From NCBI RefSeq assembly GCF_022568775.1, contig NZ_JAKZHW010000001.1:744001-808000 (forward strand): a stretch of DNA of 64,000 bases, given 5' to 3'. Below the pieces are notes generated by a model, which was not told the origin of the DNA, did no database searches, and saw only the letters and a program-made list of their open reading frames with translations. This document shows positions 18,721 through 28,297 of this stretch, one piece after another (positions within the stretch are counted from its first letter, which is position 1; every line of letters starts with the position of its first letter). The position numbers and the translations under genes were made by a program. This DNA comes from Sphingomonas telluris (lineage in GTDB: Bacteria > Pseudomonadota > Alphaproteobacteria > Sphingomonadales > Sphingomonadaceae).

Positions 18721-19624
18721 TCACGAGCCAGGTCAGTCCTCCGATCGCGCCCACGACAAGGCGCACCAGCCCGAAGACGATCGATAGAGCCAACGCCTCC
18801 TTCGCGCCGACCCCCGCGATGGCCAAAAAGTAGACGAAGGTGAGCTCGCGAATGCCCCAGCCGCCAAGGGATACTGGGACCATTGCGACCAGTAGCGCGG
18901 CGGGCGTCAGCGCGAAGAGGGCGGCGACCGAGATCGGGATGCTCAGCCCAACGGCTAGACACGCGAGTATTGCGACGCGCAGCAGGTGCTGAACGAGAGC
19001 GGCGACCCAGCTGACCGCGTTGCGTGAACTTGGAACGAGTAATCGCCGGAACTCCTCGGAGGCAGTCTCAAGCTTCCGGAATAACGGCCATCTCTCGAGC
19101 CAGGAGTCGCGCAAGGGAAGGTGGACGAGCACGAGAAGGACGGCGAAGGCCGCAACCGCTGCGAGCAGGATCGTCGACAGGAGCATCGTCTCGCGCTTCC
19201 TATCGGCCAGTCGCAGCGCGATCGGGAATCCCGCCATCATGACCAGCACTAGCGTGGCGTAGGACAATGCGCGCTGGGCGATGATCACTCGCGCTGCGGC
19301 ACCGACGGACATGCCGACGCGAGACAGTTGCACGCCGCGGAACACGTCGCCGCCGATCGTCGATGGCGCCAGGTTGGCGAAAAACCACCCGACGAGGCTG
19401 TAGAGCAGGGCCGAGCCGGCGGACAGCCGACGCCCGAACGTGCGCAGGATGCCCGCCAGCAGCACGGCGTCGGAGACGACCAGCAGTCCCGTCAGCAGGA
19501 GGGCGGCGGCCGCCCAGCCGACGTTGAGATCAGAAAGGAGAACCGCGACGCCACGGAAGTCGACCGTGCGGAAGGCGATCCACAGCAAGAGAGCGGTGAC
19601 CAGACATTTGATCGCGAGTTTCAC
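18638..19624 (-). CDS. YbhN / lysylphosphatidylglycerol-synthase-type membrane protein
   Basis: A 328-residue integral membrane protein with about seven to eight helices. Family marks are SLVGWFFANLAPSTIGGDVFRG near residue 90 and PVSLGGWGIRELTF near 265. Such proteins are membrane domains of MprF-like lipid flippases or stand-alone proteins in glycolipid and polysaccharide clusters. I start it at the GTG of VKLAIKCLV. The frame stays open 43 codons further up, but that part is hydrophilic and would run into the start of the divergent phosphohydrolase. Lipid or glycolipid translocation is inferred. Confidence 0.82.
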   Translation of the reverse strand: MKLAIKCLVTALLLWIAFRTVDFRGVAVLLSDLNVGWAAAALLLTGLLVVSDAVLLAGILRTFGRRLSAGSALLYSLVGWFFANLAPSTIGGDVFRGVQLSRVGMSVGAAARVIIAQRALSYATLVLVMMAGFPIALRLADRKRETMLLSTILLAAVAAFAVLLVLVHLPLRDSWLERWPLFRKLETASEEFRRLLVPSSRNAVSWVAALVQHLLRVAILACLAVGLSIPISVAALFALTPAALLVAMVPVSLGGWGIRELTFVYFLAIAGVGAKEALALSIVFGLVRLVVGAIGGLTWLVINEDHLRVHASSDERAPAQKEAARERT

Positions 19625-19726
19625 AGCGGCCCCGGTTCCAACATGACACAGCGCGTTACCCGGAATTCTTTGCGCAAGCGTATCTATCGCAGTAGTTTTC
19701 GCTCGTTGCGAGGCTAGCAGGGGCTT

Positions 19727-21250
19727 GTGCGGGTGACGTCTGACTTCGGACAAGCAGCGTTGCCCAATAGCCCCAAGCTGTTGATGCTGGGCCTCGATGC
19801 GGTGAGCCTCCCCTTCATTCGAGAGAATCTCGACGCCCTTCCAACCCTCGCGTCACTGCTCAGTGAGGGCATGCTCCGCGACCTCAAATCGTCAGCGACC
19901 TATTTGTCGGCAAGCGTCTGGCCCACGTTCTCCACCGGCGTGCAGCCAGGCGAGCACGGCCAGTATTTCCCGTTTCAATGGTCCGGCGAAACCCGGCACT
20001 ATCGGCGTGTCGCCGACCCGCGATGGTCGAACCAGTTCGATTGTGAGCCCTTTTGGCATCGCGTGACGCGAGCGGGACATCCGGTGATCGCATTCGACGT
20101 CGCTCACGCGCTTCACGACGAGCGCGCACCGTGCTTGCAGATCACCAATTGGTCGTACCAAAGCTCCGGCGCGGCCAAGTCTTCACATCCAGAAATCTTG
20201 CGCGAGATCCAGCGGCGCTTCGGAAAGCGACCAATCGGCCCGGAAGTGCCTGTCGCGAAGACGGCCAGGCAGTGCGCCTCGATCCAGAAACACCTGAGCT
20301 CTGCGGTTCGGGCCAAGGCGGACGCCACGATCTACCTCATGCAAAGGCCTTGGAGCCTGTTCGTGACCGGCTGGTACGAGGCGCATCGCGCGGGTCACAA
20401 CCTTTGGCCCGTCGAAGGCGAATTCGCCTCTGACGCTGCGCCGGATGCGATGCTCGAAGTCTACCGCGAGACCGATCGTCAACTGGGGCGGGTGCTCGCG
20501 GCGCTTCGCGAACAGGATGCCGAGACGTCCGTACTCCTGTTCTCGCTTCACGGAATGGAGCCCAACCGCGCTCAGGACCATTTCCTCGGTGAAATCCTGA
20601 ACCGGCTGAACCGGCTTTACCTGGGGCAGGCAACCAGTGGCTCGACCAGGTCGTCGGCGCTGAACACGATGGCCTTCCTCCGGGCGGCTCTTCCCCCGAC
20701 GCTGCAATATCGTGCGGCAAGCCTCCTCGGCGAAGATGTGCAGGACTGGGTGGTCAATCGATCGCTGACGGGCGGTCGCTATTGGAGCCGTACCCCGTCC
20801 TTCCCGATATTGAGCGGAGGCGAGGGGCTTATTCGTCTGAGCGTGAAGGGCAGGGAAGCACCGGGCTATTTCGAGCCGGGAAGCGCCGATCTCGCGGACT
20901 ATGTGGATTGGCTGTGCGCGCGGCTGGGCGCGATCAAGGTCACTGCGACGGGCGAGCCGTTGATCCGCCGGATCAGTGTCGTCGACGACGAACTGCCGGG
21001 ATCTCGGCGACGTTTCCTTCCCGATCTAATCCTTGAATGGGCCCCGGATGCGCCGGTCAGCGGGGTGGGTTCACACGACATTGGGGAGATCGAAGTGTTC
21101 CTCGCGACCGGACGGGGCGGCAATCACAATGATTCCGCGTTCCTCGTCGCTACGGGCGGGAGGGCTTTCCTGGATGAAGTCGAACGCGTGCGGGACATCG
21201 CGGAACTCGGTCCGGTCGCGGAAAGCTACCTCGCGCCGTTTAGTGCTTAG
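19727..21250 (+). CDS. Alkaline-phosphatase-superfamily phosphohydrolase / phosphodiesterase
   Basis: A 507-residue protein of the type I phosphodiesterase / nucleotide pyrophosphatase group. The metal Asp is D24 in LMLGLDAVS. The TYLSASVWPTFSTGVQPGEHG region carries the nucleophile, which by my alignment is S61 rather than the common Thr. Later metal ligands appear in LFSLHGM and GSHDIGEIEVF. No clear signal peptide. The GTG start is used; an in-frame alternative is three codons on. It is next to the flippase-like gene, so a phospho-sugar or lipid-phosphate substrate is plausible. Confidence 0.82.
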   Translation: MRVTSDFGQAALPNSPKLLMLGLDAVSLPFIRENLDALPTLASLLSEGMLRDLKSSATYLSASVWPTFSTGVQPGEHGQYFPFQWSGETRHYRRVADPRWSNQFDCEPFWHRVTRAGHPVIAFDVAHALHDERAPCLQITNWSYQSSGAAKSSHPEILREIQRRFGKRPIGPEVPVAKTARQCASIQKHLSSAVRAKADATIYLMQRPWSLFVTGWYEAHRAGHNLWPVEGEFASDAAPDAMLEVYRETDRQLGRVLAALREQDAETSVLLFSLHGMEPNRAQDHFLGEILNRLNRLYLGQATSGSTRSSALNTMAFLRAALPPTLQYRAASLLGEDVQDWVVNRSLTGGRYWSRTPSFPILSGGEGLIRLSVKGREAPGYFEPGSADLADYVDWLCARLGAIKVTATGEPLIRRISVVDDELPGSRRRFLPDLILEWAPDAPVSGVGSHDIGEIEVFLATGRGGNHNDSAFLVATGGRAFLDEVERVRDIAELGPVAESYLAPFSA

Positions 21251-23648
21251 CGTTCTGGACATCCACGCGAATGATCGCACCCTTCGTGAAAGATCGCGCC
21301 GCGGCGGCAAGATCGGCGGGCGTGATGCTGTCGAGACTTGCGCGCAACTGCTCGTGAGACACTAGCCCTTCTGTCGCGACGAAATTGCGGATGAGCTTGT
21401 CGGCGAGTTCGTCATTGCTCTGGGCTGCGGACACATCACGGCCGAGCAGGTGAGCGCGGGCGGCATCGACCTCCGCCTGCGTTGGCGGCTCGCTGATCAG
21501 CTTCGCGAGTTGCGCCTTGAGCTCGCTTTCCATCGCATCTGCCTTGTCCGGGTCGACGCCGGTCGAGATCGCCACCCAGGTTCGCCGTCCATCGGTCCCC
21601 AGCGCGCTGTAGATGTGATAGACGAGCCCCTTCTCGGTGATAGCGGACCTCCCCAGCCTGCCGGAGTAATCGTGCGTCAGGACGTAGAGCAGCATTCGCC
21701 ACGCCAGCGCTTCACGGGTGCCGGGTGCCGGGCCTTCGACGACATACCCGAGGCCTCCTTGCGCAAGGGGTTTGGCAATCTTCTCCCGGACGCCCTGGCC
21801 GCGTGGTGCGGCATGGTCGGCGGGCACCTTGGCTGCAGGCGTCGTGCCAAGTTCCTTCTCAAGCATGGCAAAGGTCTTAGAAGGATCGACACTGCCGGCC
21901 ACGACGACCGCGATCGGTTGTGGGGGAACGGCGGCGCCCGTGATCATTTGCGCCTCGATGATCTGTTGAAGCCGGGTCTCGGGATCGCTGCTCGGTTCGG
22001 CCGGGCCCGCCGGACCTTCGCGCAGCGCCGCGAGCGTCCGCTTCACCAGGTCGCCCAACGCGGCCGGGTCCCCCGAGCGGAGAACGAGACCGAGTCCCGG
22101 CAAGTCACCAGGTCTCCTTCCGTTCTTCACAGGCGCCGATAGTAGAAGCTCGACCGAAACCGTGTCGGAGAGTGGACTATGCTGGACGATGGCAGATAGC
22201 CCTCCCGAAAGGCGCCTCATCTCCGGCGCTGCCGCCTGCGTCGCGGGCGGATGTGAGCCTTGGCGATTCTCTGCAGACTTCTGGTTCGCCACGCCGAGCG
22301 TAGCTTCGGGCTGGGGGCCGGGGACCATCCATGCGACCGTCCGCTTTTCGGGCGCGAGATAGGTTCGGGCGACGCGCTGAACGTCTTTCGCACTGACCTT
22401 TGCTATGGATGCCGGGAGGCCAAGCAGCACATCCAGTGCACCGATCCCTTCGAAATAAGCGAGCTGGTGCGCCGCATCCTCGGTCGTGAGGATATCCTCG
22501 CTCAGCGTCTTGGCGAGGTGCGTTTTTGCTTGCTGAAGCTGCGTCGTTGAAATCGGTCGATCGCGAAGGTCAGCGATCTTGCTTTGTATCTGTCGCTCGA
22601 CCGTTGCCTGATCCGCTTGCGCTGCGATCGTGCCGCTGAGCATGTACAGAAACGGGTCGTGCGTCGCGGGCAGCCAGGCGCCGATGTCTTCGGTGATACC
22701 GGCAAGGAGGGACCCTTCGGCCGCCGGGCTCGCGGACCAGCCGCTCTGCCGGGGGTTGAGGCCCGGAGTCCCGGAAAACAATTGCTGAACGAGGAGAAAC
22801 GCGGGGAAGTCACCGCTTGACGCGGCGGGCGAGGGGAATGCGATCTGGAAATACTGCCGGTCGACGGGCCCGGTGAGCTGGGTTCGCCTCTCGCCGCGCT
22901 GACGCAGTTCCGCCGTGAAGTGCGGCGCGGCGACGGCTCTTGCGGGCACGTTTGCGAAGGTTCGCTCCACTAGTGCCTTGGCCTGCGCGAGATCGAAGTC
23001 GCCGGCGATGGCGAGAACCGCGTTCCCCGGCGCGTAATGGCTCGCGTAATAACTACGCGCATCATCGATCGTGAGCTGCTCCACATCGCTCACGTATCCG
23101 GCCATCGGGCTTCCGTAGGGATGTGACTGGATCGCGGTTCGGGCGACGGCGTCCTGGAGCACCGACATTGGATCGTTCTCGTAGCTGTGAAGCTCCGTGA
23201 CGACCGCGCCTTTTTCCGCAGTAATCGAGCCTGGGTCGATCACCGTTCGTGCCATGCGGTCGGCCTCGATTCTCAGGAGCAGTTCCAGCCCATCGCGCGG
23301 CATGGTCGCGAAGTAGGTCGTTTGGTCCATGGCCGTATAGCCGTGCCATTCGCCGCCCGCGTCGTAGATGAGCTCCGTCGCGCGTCCCCGCGGGAAGTTG
23401 GCGCTGCCTCGAAACGCCAGATGTTCAAGGAAATGAGCGAGGCCCGTCTTGCCGGTCACCTCGGCCGCGGAACCGCTCTTGTAGAGAACTTGCACGCTGA
23501 CCACCGGAAAGCTGTGATCTTCGAGCATAATGACCGTGAGGCCGTTCGGCAGATGGCTGACGGAGGCCCTGTTGAGATCGAGCTTGGCGGAGGCCGGGGC
23601 TGCACAGGCGACGGCGAACGCGAGAAAGAAGAACCGTAGCGACTTCAT
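21240..23648 (-). CDS. M16 family zinc metallopeptidase, two fused domains, exported
   Basis: An 802-residue insulinase-family protein with a signal peptide (residues 1-21, ending ASA). The first M16 domain has the inverted zinc motif HFLEH at 72-76 and the third ligand E152 in TELHSYEND, so it should be active. The second half keeps the M16 fold pattern (GRLGRSAITEKGLVYHIYS near 660) but has no HxxEH, as in two-chain or fused M16 pairs where one half is inactive. Expected to degrade peptides in the periplasm. Its end overlaps the phosphohydrolase gene by 11 bases. Confidence 0.93.
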   Translation of the reverse strand: MKSLRFFFLAFAVACAAPASAKLDLNRASVSHLPNGLTVIMLEDHSFPVVSVQVLYKSGSAAEVTGKTGLAHFLEHLAFRGSANFPRGRATELIYDAGGEWHGYTAMDQTTYFATMPRDGLELLLRIEADRMARTVIDPGSITAEKGAVVTELHSYENDPMSVLQDAVARTAIQSHPYGSPMAGYVSDVEQLTIDDARSYYASHYAPGNAVLAIAGDFDLAQAKALVERTFANVPARAVAAPHFTAELRQRGERRTQLTGPVDRQYFQIAFPSPAASSGDFPAFLLVQQLFSGTPGLNPRQSGWSASPAAEGSLLAGITEDIGAWLPATHDPFLYMLSGTIAAQADQATVERQIQSKIADLRDRPISTTQLQQAKTHLAKTLSEDILTTEDAAHQLAYFEGIGALDVLLGLPASIAKVSAKDVQRVARTYLAPEKRTVAWMVPGPQPEATLGVANQKSAENRQGSHPPATQAAAPEMRRLSGGLSAIVQHSPLSDTVSVELLLSAPVKNGRRPGDLPGLGLVLRSGDPAALGDLVKRTLAALREGPAGPAEPSSDPETRLQQIIEAQMITGAAVPPQPIAVVVAGSVDPSKTFAMLEKELGTTPAAKVPADHAAPRGQGVREKIAKPLAQGGLGYVVEGPAPGTREALAWRMLLYVLTHDYSGRLGRSAITEKGLVYHIYSALGTDGRRTWVAISTGVDPDKADAMESELKAQLAKLISEPPTQAEVDAARAHLLGRDVSAAQSNDELADKLIRNFVATEGLVSHEQLRASLDSITPADLAAAARSFTKGAIIRVDVQNAKH

Positions 23649-23691
23649 CGGGCGGCATTGAAGCCGAAGCTACGGACGTTAGTCTAGCGTA

Positions 23692-25020
23692 ATGACCTCG
23701 GCGCACGTTTTTCACCGCTTCACATCGGCGCGCCCCCCAATCGCCACTCACGGCGAAGGCATTTACCTCTTCGATGCCGAAGGCCGTCGGTATGTCGATG
23801 CGTGCGGCGGAGCGGCGGTCTCGTGCCTCGGGCATGCGCACCCGGAGATCGCAGCGGCAGTGGCGGAGCAGGTCGCCAAGCTCGAATATGTTCACACCGG
23901 TTTCTTCACGTCCGAAGCAGCCGAAGAGCTTGCGGATACGATGGCGGAGATGTCGCCGGGGCTCGAACGGGTCTGGTTTACGGGCAGCGGCTCGGAGGCG
24001 ATCGAGGCAGCGCTGAAGCTTGCTCGCCAATACCATCTGGAGCGCGGAGACATCGGCAGAAGCCGCGTCATCACGCGTCGGCAGAGCTATCACGGCAATA
24101 CGCTCGGTGCGCTCGCCGCCGGCGGAAGCGTCTGGCGGCGCGCGCCTTACGAGCCGCTGCTGATCGAGGTGCCGGAGATCGATACGTGCTTCGAATATCG
24201 CTTCGCGGAGCCGGGCGAGACTGCTGAGGCTTACGGTCGCCGTGCTGCGCAGGCCCTCGATGACGAGATCGTTCGGCTTGGCCCGGATACGGTGATTGCC
24301 TTTCTGGCCGAGACGATCGTGGGAGCTACCGCCGGCGCCGTTCCGCCGGCCGGCGATTATCTCCGGCAAGTCCGCGAGACTTGCGATCGCCATGGCGTTC
24401 TCCTCATCCTCGACGAAGTCATGTGCGGAAGTGGGCGAACGGGCACCTTCCTGGCCTGCGAACAATATGGGGTCGTTCCCGATATTCTCACGCTCGGAAA
24501 GGGCCTTGGTGCCGGTTACCAGCCCATCGGGGCGGTCATGTGCACGAGCGAGGTCTATGACGCGGTTGCGAGCGGTTCGGGGGCGTTGAAGCACGGCCAG
24601 ACGTACAATGCCCACCCCGTTGGGTGCGCGGCAGGGCTTGCAGTCCAGCGCGTCATACGGCGCGATCGGCTTCTCAAGCGGGTTTGTGAGGCGGGTGAGC
24701 AATTGAGCAACCTGCTTGAAGCTCGCTTCGCCAACCATCCCAACGTGGGCGACATACGCGGTGTGGGTCTTTTGCGGGCCATCGAACTCGTGAAGGATCG
24801 CGCGACTAAGGCGCCGTTCGATCCCGCACTCGCGCTGCATCAGCGCGCTAAGGAGGACGCATTCGAACGCGGGCTGCTGATCTATCCGGGCGGAGGCACG
24901 ATCGACGGCCGCAGCGGTGACCACATCCTGCTCGCGCCGCCCTACCACGTCACCGACGGCGAACTCGAACTGATCGTCGACCTGCTCGCCAAAACCCTGG
25001 ATTCGATACTGCCCTCATGA
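23692..25020 (+). CDS. Class III PLP-dependent aminotransferase
   Basis: A 442-residue omega-aminotransferase-type enzyme. The PLP lysine is K270 in LTLGKGLGAGYQP, the PLP-pyridine Asp lies in LILDEVMCGSGRTG, and FTGSGSEAIEAALKLARQYH binds the phosphate. It is longer than ArgD proteins and lies away from the arg operon. It is the first gene of a set with ATGA/GTGA overlaps (TMADH-like, P1 peptidase, aldehyde dehydrogenase, PHP hydrolase), which points to catabolism of an amino compound, possibly a beta- or omega-amino acid. Divergent from the M16 gene across 43 bases. Confidence 0.92.
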   Translation: MTSAHVFHRFTSARPPIATHGEGIYLFDAEGRRYVDACGGAAVSCLGHAHPEIAAAVAEQVAKLEYVHTGFFTSEAAEELADTMAEMSPGLERVWFTGSGSEAIEAALKLARQYHLERGDIGRSRVITRRQSYHGNTLGALAAGGSVWRRAPYEPLLIEVPEIDTCFEYRFAEPGETAEAYGRRAAQALDDEIVRLGPDTVIAFLAETIVGATAGAVPPAGDYLRQVRETCDRHGVLLILDEVMCGSGRTGTFLACEQYGVVPDILTLGKGLGAGYQPIGAVMCTSEVYDAVASGSGALKHGQTYNAHPVGCAAGLAVQRVIRRDRLLKRVCEAGEQLSNLLEARFANHPNVGDIRGVGLLRAIELVKDRATKAPFDPALALHQRAKEDAFERGLLIYPGGGTIDGRSGDHILLAPPYHVTDGELELIVDLLAKTLDSILPS

Positions 25021-27098
25021 CTCGCGATCCACGCTACGACATCCTGTTCGAACCCGTCCGCATCGGTCCGGTCACGGCGCGCAACCGCTTCTACCAGGTC
25101 CCCCACTGCACCGGCATCGGATGGACGCAGCCGGAGACCCTCGCGCGCCTGCGCGGGATCAAGGCGGAGGGCGGCTGGGCCGTCGTCGCGACCGAGGAAA
25201 CGGAGATTCATCCGACCGGCGACTGCGAGCCGTTCCACGAGGGGCGCCTGTGGGACGACCGCGACATTCCGGCGATGGCGATCATGGCCGACGCCGTGCA
25301 CGAATATGGAGCGCTCGCGGCGATCGAGATCATGCACCACGGCGGCTCGGCGGCGAATTGGGGAACCCGACTCGCGCCCATGGCGCCTTCGCACCGCCCG
25401 ATCATCTATTACTCGCCGGTCCAGGCTCGGCGGATGGACAAGCAGGACATTCGCGACCTGCGCAAATGGCACCGCGACGCGGCGATCCGGTCGAAGAAGG
25501 CGGGCTTCGACATCGTCTACGTTTATGCGACGCACGATCTGTCGATCGCGCAGCAGTTTCTCGAGCGGCGCAAGAACGATCGCATCGACGAATATGGCGG
25601 CAGCCTGGAGAACAGGGCGCGACTGCTGCGAGAGCTGATCGAGGATACGAAGGAGGCCGTGGGCGACAAATGCGCCGTCGCCGTTCGCATCGCCGCAGAT
25701 GAGCTGATCGGCGACATCGGTCTGACCCACGATGGCGAGGCGCGCGACGTGATCGCCATGCTCGCCGAGTTGCCCGATCTGTGGGACGTCAACATCTCGA
25801 ACTGGCCTAACGACAGCCAGACGTCCCGCTTCGCCAAGGAGGGCTTCCAGGAGCAGTACACGAGCTTCGTGAAGTCGCTGACGACCAAGCCCGTGGTCGG
25901 CGTAGGCCGCTTCACTTCGCCAGACACCATGGTCTCGCAGATCAGGCGCGGCATTCTCGACTTCATTGGCGCCGCGCGGCCCTCGATCGCCGATCCTTTC
26001 CTTCCGAAGAAGATCGAGGAAGGGCGGGTCGACGAGATCCGCGAATGCATCGGCTGCAACATGTGCGTGTCGAGCGACTACACGTCGACCAACCTGCGCT
26101 GCACGCAGAACCCGACGATGGGCGAGGAGTGGCGAAGGGGCTGGCACCCGGAGATCATCCCGCCGAAAAAGTCCGAGGGTTCGGTGCTGGTCGTGGGCGC
26201 GGGTCCTGCCGGGCTGGAAGCAGCGCTCGCCGCCGCCCGGCGCGGATTCGAGGTGCACCTCGCCGAGGCGGGTTCCGACCTCGGCGGTCGGGTCACGCGC
26301 GAGAGCCGCTTGCCGGGCCTTTCGGAGTGGGCGCGTGTGCGCGACTGGCGCGTGGGTCAGCTCGAGCGGATGGCCAATGTCTCGATCTATCGCGACAGCA
26401 CGCTGGAGGCCGAACATGTGCTGGAATTCGGAGCGCGGCATGTCGCTCTTGCGACGGGCTCCACGTGGCGGCGCGACGGCATAGGCCGGGATTCAGGCTT
26501 CGAAGTGCCGGGCTTCGACCTTCAGAATGTCTTCACGCCCGACGACCTGATGAGCGAGCGCGTTCCGTCGGCTGGCCCCGTCATCATCTGGGACGACGAT
26601 CATTATTACATGGGCGGCGTGCTTGCTGAGCGCTGCCGGGCCGCGGGTTTGGACGTGACGATCGTCACGCCCGCCGCGATGGTCTCAGCCTGGACGGTGA
26701 ACACCCTGGAGGCCGTGCCGATCGCGAAACGGATCGCGCGCCTCGGGATCGATGTCGTGACGTACGCGAGCGTGGTCAGCTTCGATGGCGCGAAAGTCGT
26801 GCTCGTGAGCGGCCTGACCGGTGAGGCGAGCGAGTTGCTGTGTGCGTCGTTGGTCACGCTCACGGCGCGGCTGCCCGTTGAGGCACTGTACCTCGACCTC
26901 GAAGGCACCCGCGACCGGTGGACCGATGCCGGCATCGCCTCGCTCACGCGCATCGGCGATTGCTGGGCGCCGAGCACGATCCAGCAGGCCGTCTATACGG
27001 GGCATAAGTGGGCCAGGGGCCTCGACGAGGAGCCCGAGCTTCTCATTCCTCGCGAGCTGCCGAGGATCGAGTCCGGACGCCTGAAAGTCGATCTATGA
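25017..27098 (+). CDS. Trimethylamine/dimethylamine-dehydrogenase-like iron-sulfur flavoprotein
   Basis: A 693-residue protein. Residues 1-330 are an old-yellow-enzyme FMN barrel, then a 4Fe-4S cluster C-x2-C-x2-C-x11-C starting near C344, then a Rossmann ADP-binding half (VLVVGAGPAGLEAAL). C31 in FYQVPHC matches the Cys that forms 6-S-cysteinyl-FMN in TMADH. The YATH and WPNDSQTSRF segments match its Tyr/His/Asp catalytic set. The position of TMADH Tyr60 is E61 here, so the substrate should differ. Likely an N-demethylase related to dimethylglycine or N-methylproline enzymes. Coupled at both ends (ATGA). Confidence 0.9.
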   Translation: MTRDPRYDILFEPVRIGPVTARNRFYQVPHCTGIGWTQPETLARLRGIKAEGGWAVVATEETEIHPTGDCEPFHEGRLWDDRDIPAMAIMADAVHEYGALAAIEIMHHGGSAANWGTRLAPMAPSHRPIIYYSPVQARRMDKQDIRDLRKWHRDAAIRSKKAGFDIVYVYATHDLSIAQQFLERRKNDRIDEYGGSLENRARLLRELIEDTKEAVGDKCAVAVRIAADELIGDIGLTHDGEARDVIAMLAELPDLWDVNISNWPNDSQTSRFAKEGFQEQYTSFVKSLTTKPVVGVGRFTSPDTMVSQIRRGILDFIGAARPSIADPFLPKKIEEGRVDEIRECIGCNMCVSSDYTSTNLRCTQNPTMGEEWRRGWHPEIIPPKKSEGSVLVVGAGPAGLEAALAAARRGFEVHLAEAGSDLGGRVTRESRLPGLSEWARVRDWRVGQLERMANVSIYRDSTLEAEHVLEFGARHVALATGSTWRRDGIGRDSGFEVPGFDLQNVFTPDDLMSERVPSAGPVIIWDDDHYYMGGVLAERCRAAGLDVTIVTPAAMVSAWTVNTLEAVPIAKRIARLGIDVVTYASVVSFDGAKVVLVSGLTGEASELLCASLVTLTARLPVEALYLDLEGTRDRWTDAGIASLTRIGDCWAPSTIQQAVYTGHKWARGLDEEPELLIPRELPRIESGRLKVDL

Positions 27099-28297
27099 GG
27101 CTTGCGCTCGCGCTCCTCGCGATGGTCGTCGCGGCGAACCAAGCGGATGCGCGAGCACGCGACCTCGGCGTTCCGTTCGAAGGTTCGCCCGGACCGCTGA
27201 ACGCGATCACGGACGTGCGCGGTGTGGAGGTCGGCCAAAAGACGCTGATTGATGGCGAGGGGCCGCTGAAGTTCGGCGTGGGGCCGGTGCGCACTGGTGT
27301 GACCGTCGTATTCCCGCGCGGTCATGCCGATCCGCGCCCCGTTTACGGTGGCTTCTTCAACCTCAACGGCAATGGCGAGATGACGGGCCGCGCCTATCTC
27401 GACGACTTCGGCATCGTGCAGGGACCGATCGGCATTACCGACACGAACGGCGTCGGGCAGGTCTATGCCGGTATCCAGCAATGGAGCGCCAAGCATTTCT
27501 CAAGCGCGACCTGGCCGGTCGTCGCCGAGACCTGGAGCGGCTATCTCAACGATCTCGAAGGCTTTCACGTTACTGCCGACACGGCAATTGCGGCTCTGGA
27601 CACGGCTCGCTCGGGTTCCGTGGAGGAAGGAAACGTCGGCGGCGGGACCGGCATGGTCTGCTTCGGCTTCAAGGGCGGCATCGGCACTGCGTCGCGTGTC
27701 GTGTCCCTGGCCGATCGAAGCTACACTCTCGGCGTGCTTGTCCAATGCAATACGGGCGATCGGAAGGTACTGCGGATCGCTGGCGCGCCCGTCGGCGCAG
27801 CGCTAGCGAAGCGCTGGCTTCCCTGCTTCGATCCGAAGCTCGCGGCGAAGCCTGGCGATCTGCCCGCTTGCACCGCTGACGGATCGAGAGGCCTGCCGTC
27901 GCCTGACGAAGGGTCGATCATCATCGTGGTTGGCACCGATGCCCCGCTGATGCCGAAGCAGCTCGACCGCGTGGCCAAGCGCGCTGCCATGGGTTTGGCG
28001 CGGCTCGGTTCCTACTCGGGCAACGGTTCGGGCGATCTGATCGTCAGCTTCTCGACTGCGCCGGCTGAAGTGAACCATGAAGACCAGCAGAAGCCGGACG
28101 CGGTCATGCCCGTCGCGAACGCGAACATCGATCCATTGTTAGAAGCAACTGTGCAGGCGACAGAGGAAGCGATCGTCAACGCGCTCGTCGCTGCCCGCAC
28201 GATGACCGGCGCGAACGGAGCACGATACTTCGGCATCCCGCACGACGAGCTCCGCACCATTCTGAAGAGCTACAACCGGCTAGAGGCCCGCAAATGA
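27095..28297 (+). CDS. Secreted P1 family peptidase (DmpA/BapA-type aminopeptidase)
   Basis: A 400-residue N-terminal-nucleophile hydrolase with a signal peptide (residues 1-19, ending ADA). DmpA signatures are visible: ARDLGVPFEGSPGPLNAITD, EEGNVGGGTGMVCFGFKGG and the self-cleavage site in DEGSIIIVVGTDAPL, where Ser after Gly becomes the nucleophile of the beta chain. This family removes N-terminal D- or beta-amino acids; BapA of the sphingomonad Sphingosinicella cleaves beta-peptides and carnosine-like dipeptides. The ATG lies in the stop of the TMADH-like gene and its stop overlaps the dehydrogenase gene. Confidence 0.93.
   Translation: MRLALALLAMVVAANQADARARDLGVPFEGSPGPLNAITDVRGVEVGQKTLIDGEGPLKFGVGPVRTGVTVVFPRGHADPRPVYGGFFNLNGNGEMTGRAYLDDFGIVQGPIGITDTNGVGQVYAGIQQWSAKHFSSATWPVVAETWSGYLNDLEGFHVTADTAIAALDTARSGSVEEGNVGGGTGMVCFGFKGGIGTASRVVSLADRSYTLGVLVQCNTGDRKVLRIAGAPVGAALAKRWLPCFDPKLAAKPGDLPACTADGSRGLPSPDEGSIIIVVGTDAPLMPKQLDRVAKRAAMGLARLGSYSGNGSGDLIVSFSTAPAEVNHEDQQKPDAVMPVANANIDPLLEATVQATEEAIVNALVAARTMTGANGARYFGIPHDELRTILKSYNRLEARK

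Noticed and set aside
23425..24948. 507-codon open frame antisense to the aminotransferase gene
   Set aside because: The aminotransferase has all its catalytic motifs; the opposite frame has no domain and crosses into the M16 gene's start.
23692..25020. Calling the class III aminotransferase argD
   Set aside because: It is longer than ArgD, about 11 kb from the arginine operon, and coupled to a demethylase and peptidase; nothing specific ties it to acetylornithine.
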